64,000 nt of DNA from Nostoc sp. 'Lobaria pulmonaria (5183) cyanobiont' (lineage in GTDB: Bacteria > Cyanobacteriota > Cyanobacteriia > Cyanobacteriales > Nostocaceae): assembly GCF_002949795.1 (NCBI RefSeq), contig NZ_CP026692.1, forward strand, positions 1,175,501 to 1,239,500, in the 5' to 3' direction. Position 1 is the first letter of the stretch. Each line of letters begins with the position of its first letter. Made by a program: the position numbers and the translations under genes. This document shows, in pieces, positions 47,630 to 56,099 of this stretch. Below the pieces are notes generated by a model. It searched no databases. It was not told where the DNA came from and saw only the letters and a list, made by a program, of their open reading frames with translations.

Positions 47630-48496
47630 ATGAGCTTAAATAACCAAGTTCTAGACAGAGCGATTTCCCAAGAACTGCCATCCGTAGAGGCTAACCTCAG
47701 TTACCTGATTCCAATGGCAGAAAAACCTGTTAACTATACTTATGAACCACCAGCGGGGATTCCCCGCACGAATGCAACTTATCAGACGCACAAACTGCCA
47801 ATTTACAATGCTCGCTCCATCTCAGATAACATCTCGTTAGATAGAGAAGGATTCGCTTTTACTGGACATAATACTAATGTCCGCGACTTTTACGATGAAG
47901 ACAAAGTACGCCGCGTCTACTATCCAGAAGGCGAGCAATTGTTAAAAGAGGTGACGGGAGCAACAAAGGTAGTGATATTCGATCACACCCTTCGTAATGC
48001 TGGTAATTCCAAGCCAGGTGAGAATAATATTAAGGAACCTGCCAAGCGTGTACACAACGACTTCACTGCCAAATCAAGCTATACTCGCGCCCGTTTGGAA
48101 TTAGCAGCGCGAGGCATAGATGATATTGATGCGCTACTAAAACAACGATTTGCCATCATCAATGTCTGGCGAGCGATCGCAACACCAATCCTAGAATCAC
48201 CCTTAGCACTGTGTGACGCGCAAAGTATCGCACCCACAGACATTGTAGCTGGCGATTTTGTGTACCGCGATCGGGTTGGTGAGACATACGGAGTCACGTA
48301 TAACTCCAAACATAAATGGTTCTACTTCCCACAAATGCACAGAGACGAAGCACTGTTTATCAAATGTTTTGACTCCGCAGAAGACGGACACGCCCGTTTT
48401 GCCGCCCATACAGCCTTTGAAGACCCCACCAGCCCAGCCAACGCTCCCCCACGAGAAAGCATCGAACTACGAGCATTCGTCTTTTACCCCGCATAG
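47630..48496 (+). CDS. CmcJ/NvfI family oxidoreductase
   Basis: 288 residues. Matches the CmcJ/NvfI (GA4-desaturase-like) family of cytoplasmic oxidoreductases found in natural-product pathways: VRRVYYPEGEQLLKEVTGAT, PAKRVHNDFT (candidate metal-binding His and Asp), FAIINVWRAIATPILESPLA, WFYFPQMHRDEALFIKCFDS, RESIELRAFVFYP. Probable small-molecule oxidation, but no product can be named. It lies between a GST and a broken dioxygenase gene, a possible decayed small-molecule cluster. Confidence 0.85.
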   Translation: MSLNNQVLDRAISQELPSVEANLSYLIPMAEKPVNYTYEPPAGIPRTNATYQTHKLPIYNARSISDNISLDREGFAFTGHNTNVRDFYDEDKVRRVYYPEGEQLLKEVTGATKVVIFDHTLRNAGNSKPGENNIKEPAKRVHNDFTAKSSYTRARLELAARGIDDIDALLKQRFAIINVWRAIATPILESPLALCDAQSIAPTDIVAGDFVYRDRVGETYGVTYNSKHKWFYFPQMHRDEALFIKCFDSAEDGHARFAAHTAFEDPTSPANAPPRESIELRAFVFYPA

Positions 48497-48577
48497 ATCG
48501 CAAAAACTTCTCTCAAACTCCTACTTTCTGCGCCTCTGCGTAAAACAAATTAATTAACCCTTGAAGACATAAATATC

Positions 48578-48947
48578 ATGGCTTCCCAACACTTTGACAT
48601 CAAACCAATCGCTGGACGTATCGGTGCAAAAATCATTGGTGTTGACTTGAGCACTAACCTCAGCAATGAAATCATCAGCGATATCCGTAAAGCTTTAGTC
48701 AAACTACAAAGTCATCTTCTTCCGAGAGCAGAACCTTGACGCTCAAGGACAAGTAGCCATTGATTTACCACAAGAAATTTTAGAGCATCGGGCTGTTTTC
48801 ACCTCAACTTTATACGAAACCCTGCATCCAGTTGTCCGCGTCCATCCTGAATCCGGTGAACGTGGATTATTTATCGGTGGTTTCGTGCGCCGTCTCCGTG
48901 GTCTATCACAAAATGAATCCGATCATATCCAAAAAGGAGAATTATAA
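48578..48947 (+). pseudogene. TauD/TfdA-type dioxygenase pseudogene
   Basis: Starts HFDIKPIAGRIGAKIIGVDL as in alpha-ketoglutarate-dependent dioxygenases. A one-base shift near 48705 separates it from [18 protein letters not shown]; then a long internal stretch with the HxD iron site is missing, joining to [20 protein letters not shown] and [17 protein letters not shown]. The C-terminus is also lost. Confidence 0.85.
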
Positions 48948-48973
48948 CAACTACTAATGCTGGAAAAAATTAG

Positions 48974-49651
48974 CTAATTGTCAGCAGTGACAAGAGCGAT
49001 CGCAAAGCCATCATACCCTTTGTTACCTACAGTCTGGATTGCCGTAGCACTTACACGCGCTTGGGCACTGAGCAATTCGTTAAAACGACGCACTCCCTGA
49101 ACATTAGGATCATCGCTGTTCACCTCAATTACAGCTCCGTTACGAACAACGTTATCGGCAATAATTAGGCTACCCTGGCAAGAAAGCTTTAACGCCCACG
49201 CAAAATATTCTGGGTTGCTTGGCTTGTCTGCGTCAATAAAAATCAAATCAAATGGATTGTATTCCTCGTTAGCTAATTGCGGCAGTGTATCTATTGCCCG
49301 GCCGACACGCACCTCGACAAGATGAGCCAGTCCAGCGCGGGCAATATTATCGCGGGCAACTTCGGCGTGCTGGGGATTTGACTCTAGGGTGATCAAATGA
49401 CCATCAGCAGGCAATGCTCTAGCTAACCAAATTGTACTGTAGCCGCCTAAAGTGCCAATCTCCAGAATAGTCCGCGCTTTATGGATTAAGGCTAATAGCA
49501 TGAGCAGTTTACCTTGGTTTGGCGAAACATTATGTGGTGGTAAACCAGCCGCATCACTAGCCTGAAGAGCAGCATCTAATACAGGATCAGAAGGTATAAG
49601 CAAATCAGTGATGTAACGATCAACTTCTGTCCATAGTTCTTGAGTCATCAA
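48974..49651 (-). CDS. class I O-methyltransferase
   Basis: 225 residues, of the cation-dependent catechol/caffeoyl-CoA type. The SAM site is LEIGTLGGYSTIWLA, followed by LITLESNPQHAEVARDNIAR; FDLIFIDADKPSNPEYF holds the metal-binding Asp residues. It transfers methyl groups to small hydroxylated substrates. Convergent with the dioxygenase remnant and divergent from the next gene. Confidence 0.92.
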   Translation of the reverse strand: MMTQELWTEVDRYITDLLIPSDPVLDAALQASDAAGLPPHNVSPNQGKLLMLLALIHKARTILEIGTLGGYSTIWLARALPADGHLITLESNPQHAEVARDNIARAGLAHLVEVRVGRAIDTLPQLANEEYNPFDLIFIDADKPSNPEYFAWALKLSCQGSLIIADNVVRNGAVIEVNSDDPNVQGVRRFNELLSAQARVSATAIQTVGNKGYDGFAIALVTADN

Positions 49652-49802
49652 AATAGCTTGCTTCCAAGGAATGATGTATGGTAAGTTTCTATTTAGAGTA
49701 ATAACGGTAATGGCATCAGTTTACCGTAGCTTGTCTCATAACTCAATCACTAAAATCAGCGTATTAATCAAAAGCTGAATACAGTTAACAATCAAGCTTT
49801 CC

Positions 49803-50687
49803 ATGCAAATTCAAACAGTTGGTATTTTAAGCCCAGGTGACATGGGACAGGCGATCGCATCTGTTCTCAATCAAAATGGATTGAAGACAATTGCCGCCCT
49901 GGACGATCGCAGTCCCAGAACTCGGCAATTAGCCGCCGCAGCCAATATCCAAGATGTGGGTTCTCTCACACAACTACTAATTGAATCTGATGTGGTGTTA
50001 TCAGTGCTAGTCCCCGCCGCCGCAATAGAAGCAGCGAATCTTGTAGCTGAGGTAATAGGCAATGTGGGGAAACAGATTCTGTACGTTGATTGCAATGCAG
50101 TTGCACCCCAAAAAGTAAAACGTATTGCCCAAGTCATCGAATCAGTGGGAGTCACATTCGTAGATGCCTCAATTATTGGCCCACCTCCCAGAGTTCCTGG
50201 TCGTACCCGGATCTATGCGTCAGGAAAACAGGCCGTTGAATTTCAACAACTGCGGAATTATGGCTTGGATATACGAGTAATTGGCGATGAAATTGGTCAG
50301 GCTTCTGGATTGAAGATGTCTTACGCCGCCTTGACAAAAGGACTGACAGCGATTGGTACAGAATTACTGATCGCCGCCCATCGCTTAGGCTTGGATGAGC
50401 AACTCTGGGAAGAAGTATCTAGCAGCCAACCGGAACTTGCTGCTATACTCACCCGTTCCATTCCATCCATGACACCAAAAGCACATCGTTGGATAGGGGA
50501 AATGGAAGAGATTGCCGAAAGCTTTCAGGAGGTAGGTCTGACTGAGCGCATTTTTTACGGAGCAGCTGATATTTACCGCTTAGTAAAGGATACATCTTTG
50601 GGTAAAGAAACACCAGAACAGTCTAAGAGCGATCGCCCCTTGAGAGAAATTATTAATGCTCTTTCCGACGAAACTGCATCAAAATAA
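49803..50687 (+). CDS. NAD(P)-binding 6-phosphogluconate dehydrogenase-like protein (DUF1932)
   Basis: 294 residues. The Rossmann part begins IQTVGILSPGDMGQAIASVL, then DVVLSVLVPAAAIEAA and FVDASIIGPPP; the C-terminal helical part is of the DUF1932 type (SGLKMSYAALTKGLTAIGTE with the catalytic-lysine-like Lys). Related to beta-hydroxyacid dehydrogenases. Substrate unknown. Confidence 0.88.
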   Translation: MQIQTVGILSPGDMGQAIASVLNQNGLKTIAALDDRSPRTRQLAAAANIQDVGSLTQLLIESDVVLSVLVPAAAIEAANLVAEVIGNVGKQILYVDCNAVAPQKVKRIAQVIESVGVTFVDASIIGPPPRVPGRTRIYASGKQAVEFQQLRNYGLDIRVIGDEIGQASGLKMSYAALTKGLTAIGTELLIAAHRLGLDEQLWEEVSSSQPELAAILTRSIPSMTPKAHRWIGEMEEIAESFQEVGLTERIFYGAADIYRLVKDTSLGKETPEQSKSDRPLREIINALSDETASK

Positions 50688-50782
50688 AGCTTATAACTCG
50701 ATTCAGATTTGACAAAATGAGTGAAATTCGTGCTTTTGCTGTTGACCCTAATAAATCTGATTCAGCGAATTTTTTGTAAGTT

Positions 50783-50860
50783 ATGGACAAAATTAAATTA
50801 GTTATTTTTGATTGTGATGGTGTTCTAATAGATAGTAAACACATCGCAAAGATTATTTAG
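50783..50860 (+). pseudogene. N-terminal HAD phosphatase fragment
   Basis: 25 codons, including motif I of HAD phosphatases (VIFDCDGVLIDS), then a TAG. The rest of the enzyme is absent downstream. Confidence 0.8.
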
Positions 50861-51156
50861 TTGGAAATGCTCAACTAAACAGGAATATTTTAGACTTTAG
50901 AAGATATCATTGATATTTTTGTTTACATATCAAGCATGATATTTAATCGCTATTAATGTTGCATAAACAATCAAATTATAATTTTGAGGAGAATTTTGTA
51001 TAAGCTTATATCTACAACTATCAGGTAAAACAGCAATTGTTACAGAAGGAAAAACCGCTGCGATCGCATTTTTATTTTTCTTTCTTTTGCCTTTTAACTT
51101 TTTACTTTTGGCTTGTTTACTAAAAGCAGGGCAATTGATTGAAGTTTCTGAAGCTA

Positions 51157-51595
51157 CTAAGCTTGGTCAAGCTGCGTAGTTCGATCGTGTAACGTAAAAG
51201 TAGTATTTAATGAAGTAGCTATTTGTGTAAAAACCTCCCTTGCTGGTGAAGCATATTCGCTTATCGCAATCGGATTTTCAGTCTCACTACCGCTACAAAT
51301 GCGGGGATCGATAGGAATTTGTCCCAACAGAGGCGCTTGTAATTCTGCGGCCAGTTGTTCGCCGCCACCACTACCAAAAATTGGTGTGTGTGAACCACAA
51401 TCACCGCAAATTAAATAACTCATATTTTCAATGATGCCAAGGACAGGAACACCCACTTGGCGAAACATATATATATTACGTCGTACATCTGCAACAGCCA
51501 CTTGTTGAGGAGTTGTCACTAAAATAACTCCACAAATTGGGCTTTCTTGAATAATTGTAATTTGAGCATCACCTGTACCGGGAGGTAAATCTTCA
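51157..51595 (-). pseudogene. C-terminal Mrp/NBP35-like ATPase fragment
   Basis: Begins IEDLPPGTGDAQITIIQESP and continues LVTTPQQVAVADVRRNIYMF, GIIENMSYLICGDCGSHTPI and LLGQIPIDPRICSGSETENP. The latter part matches the C-terminal half of Mrp, an iron-sulfur carrier ATPase, including CxxC. The N-terminal P-loop half is missing; the fragment starts right behind the HEAT gene's stop. Confidence 0.85.
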
Positions 51596-51601
51596 ATTCA
51601 C

Positions 51602-52561
51602 TTAACCCAAGACGAATTTTCTATCTGTTTGAATCTTTTTAATTGCACGTTGCGCTTGGATAGACACTTCTTTGTCCGGGTCATCTAAGGCTTGTTGTAG
51701 GGGGTTAATAACGTCGGGATGAGCTAAATTCCCAAGAGCAATTACTGCTTCTTTGCGAACATCTGCATATTCATCTGTTAATGCTTGAATTAATTTCGGC
51801 ATAACTTGAATATCTGGGATTTTTTGCAAAGCTTGTGCTGCTGATTTACGTACTTGCCAATGTTCATCACCTAAAGCTATTTCTAATGCTGAAATTGCTT
51901 GTTGATTTTCATGAATAGCTAGAGATTTGGCTGCATTACGGCGAACTTGCCAATCTCTATCATTTGTAAGTGCTTGAGCAAGTATTGTAATTACTTGTGT
52001 ATCTTGTAAATGTCCTAAAGTTAAAGCAGTAGCACGACGAACAAGTGTTGATTCATCAAATATTAAATCCAAAGCTTGTGGACATTTTTCTAGTTGATTG
52101 ATATATCGTAGTGTGGTAATTGCCGCTTCTCTTAACTCAGGATTATTTAATTTTAAAAATGGTAAGATATAGGGTAAAGATTGAATGTCATGGATTTTTC
52201 GCAATAGGAATAAGATATTTAGTTGGATATTTATATCATCACTCTGAAGTTTATCTAGTAACAGTAGTAAATCATCCTGGGTAACTAACTCGTTTAAAGC
52301 TGATGCAGCTTCAGTGCGAATATCTACATCTGCGGAACTGAGACATTCAAGTAAAGCAGGAATAGCTGAAGAATTAGCAATCTCCCAAAGGGCAGATATA
52401 GCTATTTTTTGAACAGCAATCTGTTCATCTTGTAAAGCGATGATTAGTGCGTCTACTGTTTCTTCTTCGCCGAGATGTTGTAAAGTTTTGACGGCTAATA
52501 AGCGCTCATTTACGTCAGGCGATCGCAGCATTTTTAGCCAATCTTTGAGGTCATCGCTCAT
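51602..52561 (-). CDS. HEAT-repeat protein
   Basis: 319 residues from the ATG at 52561 (MSDDLKDWLKMLRS); a GTG at 52573 is the alternative. About nine tandem HEAT-like units, for example VDALIIALQDEQIAVQKIAI and LEIALGDEHWQVRKSAAQAL. Such solenoids bind proteins. It follows the ferredoxin gene by about 30 bp, so both probably form an operon, once with the Mrp gene behind them. Confidence 0.85.
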   Translation of the reverse strand: MSDDLKDWLKMLRSPDVNERLLAVKTLQHLGEEETVDALIIALQDEQIAVQKIAISALWEIANSSAIPALLECLSSADVDIRTEAASALNELVTQDDLLLLLDKLQSDDINIQLNILFLLRKIHDIQSLPYILPFLKLNNPELREAAITTLRYINQLEKCPQALDLIFDESTLVRRATALTLGHLQDTQVITILAQALTNDRDWQVRRNAAKSLAIHENQQAISALEIALGDEHWQVRKSAAQALQKIPDIQVMPKLIQALTDEYADVRKEAVIALGNLAHPDVINPLQQALDDPDKEVSIQAQRAIKKIQTDRKFVLG

Positions 52562-52590
52562 TATTTTTACCACAGAGTCACAGAGAATCT

Positions 52591-52818
52591 TTAACGTAAT
52601 AAAAAGGGAATTTGTACTGTAATTGCATTAGTGGGACATTCTTTTTCACAGGGGAGACAAAACCAACACTCATCATATTTCATATAAGCTTTCCCTGTCT
52701 CTGGATTTTTTGCTAATACATCAAGGGGACAAACTTCAATACAAGCTGTGCATTTTTCTAAACATTTCGATTCATCAACGATAACAGGAACATCTATTCT
52801 TTGATTGATTAAAGCCAT
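52591..52818 (-). CDS. 4Fe-4S dicluster ferredoxin
   Basis: 75 residues. Two cysteine clusters: CLEKCTACIEVCP and CWFCLPCEKECP, enough for two [4Fe-4S] centres. Small soluble electron carrier. Similar ferredoxins occur next to sulfite/sulfonate or metal-cluster enzymes, but its partner here is unknown. First gene of the ferredoxin-HEAT unit. Confidence 0.92.
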   Translation of the reverse strand: MALINQRIDVPVIVDESKCLEKCTACIEVCPLDVLAKNPETGKAYMKYDECWFCLPCEKECPTNAITVQIPFLLR

Positions 52819-52841
52819 AAAATTTCTCCTTGATTTTATAA

Positions 52842-53360
52842 CTAAACTTTTAAACGATAAACTAAATGGGGTAAATTTGCATGTATAATTTCACGCTCAT
52901 ATTTAAATCCCAACTTTTCCATAACCCTTTGTGAAGCTTGATTCGTCGTTAGAGTAAAACAAACTATCTCTGGCAATCTCAGTAGTTCAAAACCAATTTT
53001 CAATATTTTTTCACCCATTTCTGTCGCTAACCCTTTAGCCCAAAATTTAGCTATTAGAGCATAAGTTAATTCTACTTCATCGTTACCTTCTACTTCAGTA
53101 TTCCGAAGACCAGCACGACCAACAAATTGATTGTTAATTTTGTCTCGAAACACCCATAATCCGAATCCATAATGCTGCCAATGATTCAAATTATTGAGAA
53201 TAAAAAGCCGTGTTTCTTCATCAGAGCGAACACCGCCCAAGGTTGCCATAACTTGCGCATCTTGATGCATACAATGAAGTTCATTCAAATGTTTAAATCG
53301 CAGACGTTCAGCAAACAGACGCTGAGTAGTAAATGTATTAATTAACTGCATATTCTTCAC
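52842..53360 (-). CDS. GNAT acetyltransferase (RimJ/RimL type)
   Basis: 172 residues. TQRLFAERLRFKHLNELHCM start, FGLWVFRDKINNQFVGRAGL, ELTYALIAKFWAKGLATEMG (acetyl-CoA pyrophosphate loop) and LTTNQASQRVMEKLGFKYER are the family blocks. Its start overlaps the stop of the next GNAT gene by one base, so they are co-translated. Confidence 0.9.
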   Translation of the reverse strand: MKNMQLINTFTTQRLFAERLRFKHLNELHCMHQDAQVMATLGGVRSDEETRLFILNNLNHWQHYGFGLWVFRDKINNQFVGRAGLRNTEVEGNDEVELTYALIAKFWAKGLATEMGEKILKIGFELLRLPEIVCFTLTTNQASQRVMEKLGFKYEREIIHANLPHLVYRLKV

Positions 53361-53821
53361 TAAATCAATTTTTTATAAAATGTCACCGACTGTTTGATAT
53401 TGGTATAACCAATTTTTTCATAAAACGAGTGAGCTTCTTGACGTTTGATATTAGAACGTAACAGAACACCCTCACATCCAACCAGAGAAGCCCACTGTTC
53501 AATTTGCTGCATCAAAAAACGTCCAATTCCACTATGACGATAATCTTTATCTACAACTAATCCCAAAAGAATTGCTGGAGTCGGAATAACTATTGAGTCA
53601 CAAATATGAGCGTGTGCCCAACCAATTACATATTCATCTTCTAAAGTGGCAACATACACAATATGAGCATTGTTCTTTTTAATTTTAGTAAGGCGCTGTT
53701 CTATTTGTTGATTTGTCACATAATATTCAAGTTGTTCGCAAAGACTAGTAATTCTTTGCACATCTTTAATCTCAGCTTGTCTAATTTTAATTTTCTCATC
53801 TACAATAACTTTATTTGTCAT
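53360..53821 (-). CDS. GNAT acetyltransferase
   Basis: 153 residues. IRQAEIKDVQRITSLCEQLE, YVATLEDEYVIGWAHAHI, LLGLVVDKDYRHSGIGRFLM (CoA loop) and RQEAHSFYEKIGYTNIK are GNAT motifs. Upstream partner of the GNAT at 52842. Substrate unknown. Confidence 0.9.
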   Translation of the reverse strand: MTNKVIVDEKIKIRQAEIKDVQRITSLCEQLEYYVTNQQIEQRLTKIKKNNAHIVYVATLEDEYVIGWAHAHICDSIVIPTPAILLGLVVDKDYRHSGIGRFLMQQIEQWASLVGCEGVLLRSNIKRQEAHSFYEKIGYTNIKQSVTFYKKLI

Positions 53822-53845
53822 AATTTAATTTTAAATTACAATTAT

Positions 53846-54649
53846 TTAGTTATCCAGCGTTGCACGGATAAAACGATAGCCTATATCAATCTCTGCTAAA
53901 TTGTGAATATCACCATATTTTTTCGTCCATTCCCCACTACTTAAATCTGCTGTAAGTAACTGTACTCCTTGCTCAATTAAATCTTGATTCGCTAATGCAA
54001 AAGATGATATTCCCGCGCGTACTTCTGCTTGAAGATATAACTCTGGTCGTCTCCAAGCTGCTGCTGCGAATAAATCAGACAAATCGTATGGTAACAAAAG
54101 GGGTATGGCTTCAACACGCCTTTTAGTATTCCTCTGAATTAAATAAATCTGTTCGTTAAGTGGTAAAAATCGTAAAGCATCTTCCCATAAAAATGGAAAA
54201 TAATCATAAAGCCATATCTTCTTAGCTAATCTAATATCAAAAGTTAGCAAAATTATTGCTCCATCTCTAATAATTCTGTGCATTTCTTGAAACGCTTTTT
54301 CGAGATGAGAAAAGTGATGAATTGCCAGGATACTTACAACAGCATCAACAGACTGATCTGGTAGAGGTAAATTTTCTGCATAGCCAGTAAACCACTTAAT
54401 TTGCCGATGTTGTAATGCTTGTTTTTGCATTACCAAAGAAGGTTCAATAGCATTCACAAAAAAACCTTGGTTAGCTAGTGCTAAACTGTAACCACCAGTA
54501 CCAGCACCAATATCAGCAATCAGACTACCTTTTGGTAAATTGAGTAAATCAATTAATTGATTGACGATGCGAATATCAGGAACGCGAGTTTTGGAATATT
54601 GTTGACCAATTGAATTATAGATAGACATATTTATAATACAATTCCTCAA
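53846..54649 (-). CDS. class I SAM-dependent methyltransferase
   Basis: 267 residues. Motif I LIADIGAGTGGYSLALANQG, motif II VDAVVSILAIHHFSHLEKAF, then REMHRII-like positions. Fits UbiE/MenG-like small-molecule methyltransferases. Same direction as the GNAT genes, 24 bp upstream of them, so possibly one operon. Confidence 0.88.
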   Translation of the reverse strand: MRNCIINMSIYNSIGQQYSKTRVPDIRIVNQLIDLLNLPKGSLIADIGAGTGGYSLALANQGFFVNAIEPSLVMQKQALQHRQIKWFTGYAENLPLPDQSVDAVVSILAIHHFSHLEKAFQEMHRIIRDGAIILLTFDIRLAKKIWLYDYFPFLWEDALRFLPLNEQIYLIQRNTKRRVEAIPLLLPYDLSDLFAAAAWRRPELYLQAEVRAGISSFALANQDLIEQGVQLLTADLSSGEWTKKYGDIHNLAEIDIGYRFIRATLDN

Positions 54650-54686
54650 AATAATTTAAACAAAACCATTTAAGGTTTAAAGCCTG

Positions 54687-55148
54687 TTAGTTAACCAACT
54701 CCAGCAACTTTAAGAGTTCACTTATCATAAACTTTGGTTGTGCTTCTTGTGGTAAAATTTGGTTTTTTCGGTTGTAATAGCAAAAATCAATCTTGACTTG
54801 CATTGCTCCCACATAGTCATAAGCGAGAGAATCTCCTACGTAAAGTACTTGTGCTGGTGTTAAATCTAATCTAAATAACACATGATTAAATATTTTAGGA
54901 GATGGTTTAGCAAAACCAATTGCTTCAGAAACTATAACTTCCTCAAAAAAATGCTCAATTCCCGCAGCTTGCATTCTCGGTACTTGTGCTGATACAAACC
55001 CGTTGGTGATCACAGCCAAACGATAACTACGTGCGAGAACAGTTAGTACTTCATTTACATTAGGTTCCATTACAGCAGAATGATTAAAAATATGCCAAAA
55101 ACTTTGACTGAGATTGCTGATGGTGCTTTGTGCTACGCGACAATACAC
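54687..55148 (-). CDS. HAD-superfamily protein lacking its N-terminal third
   Basis: 153 residues. HAD motif II (LAVITNGF), III (GFAKPSPKIFNHVL) and IV (VLYVGDSLAYDYVGAM) are intact. Motif I with the nucleophilic Asp is absent and the frame begins at a GTG in non-homologous sequence. It is probably a 5'-truncated YjjG/HAD-IA gene. Activity is unlikely. Confidence 0.75.
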   Translation of the reverse strand: MYCRVAQSTISNLSQSFWHIFNHSAVMEPNVNEVLTVLARSYRLAVITNGFVSAQVPRMQAAGIEHFFEEVIVSEAIGFAKPSPKIFNHVLFRLDLTPAQVLYVGDSLAYDYVGAMQVKIDFCYYNRKNQILPQEAQPKFMISELLKLLELVN

Positions 55149-55490
55149 CTTACATTTTGCCTAAAATTTTGAAAACATCCTCTTACTTAGCTGCAACACT
55201 ATACAGTCGATTTGGTAAATACTTAGCGAACATACGTACATTTAAACTATAAGCAATATTATACTACGATAAATTGAGCAAGTTACCGTATTTTGTGATA
55301 GAATATTCACATATATAAGCTGCAAATGCAAGATATGAAAAAGTATGTCTAGGGGTAAACATCTAACTTGACACAATGATTCTTATATCTCTGAAAAAGG
55401 TAAATTTTGATACAAACCCCAGCCAATAAGTTGAGCTGGGGTTTTTCTTTTTTTACTTAGCACTGTTTCATTAAATTCAGGGAGAGGGTG
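55149..55490. other. intergenic region with a strong terminator
   Basis: About 340 bp. Holds the terminator at 55414-55450. The lost 5' part of the HAD gene would be expected here but is not recognisable. Confidence 0.5.
55414..55450. terminator. strong terminator hairpin (bidirectional)
   Basis: Perfect ten-base arms AAACCCCAGC / GCTGGGGTTT with TTTCTTTTT on the plus side. On the minus strand it would end the Rieske gene. Confidence 0.85.
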
Positions 55491-55850
55491 CTATTCCTCT
55501 TGCACATCAACCCAGATACTGCCTTCTTCAATACGAATCGGAAACACTGGCAATGTTTTTGGTTGTGAAACCAACGAGAGTACCTTACCTACACCAGGTG
55601 GCCAGGAACACCATCCTTGTACCTCACCAGTCCGTAGGTCAAAAGCACTGCGATGGAAAGTACAAACTATTGCCCCACTTTCAGTGATTTTCCCACTTTT
55701 CAACGGTAATTTTAAGTGGGGACAGTTGTTATCTACAGCATAAAGCTGACTTTCGTGATTCAAAAGCAAAATTTTCCGGTTGCCAACTTTCACCACTTCT
55801 CGCGCACCTGGGGAAAGTGCTTCTACTGCAAGAACTTTAGTCCAACTCAT
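55491..55850 (-). CDS. Rieske [2Fe-2S] ferredoxin-like protein
   Basis: 119 residues. Cluster ligands CPHL and CTFHRSAFDLRTGEV give the C-x-H ... C-x-x-H pattern. No membrane anchor, so a soluble Rieske ferredoxin of the type supplying oxygenases, or a NirD-like protein. No oxygenase lies next to it. Confidence 0.92.
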   Translation of the reverse strand: MSWTKVLAVEALSPGAREVVKVGNRKILLLNHESQLYAVDNNCPHLKLPLKSGKITESGAIVCTFHRSAFDLRTGEVQGWCSWPPGVGKVLSLVSQPKTLPVFPIRIEEGSIWVDVQEE

Positions 55851-56099
55851 TAGCTTCTCCTCTCCTAATATATCTGCTTTCAGTTTCCCGCAATTGTGAC
55901 CAGTGCGATCGCCCTTGAGTACCGGATGTCTATGATGGGCTTTGTCTAAGCTGGCGATAAACTGTAACTATAAAATATTACATTAAATCCAATTTTTATA
56001 CTGGAAAAAATTATTTCTGGGTAAACTAGATAAAGCACTTACTGTCTATGCCTCACAAGACTTGTAGCTAATAACAGACAATTATGAGGGATATAAAAA

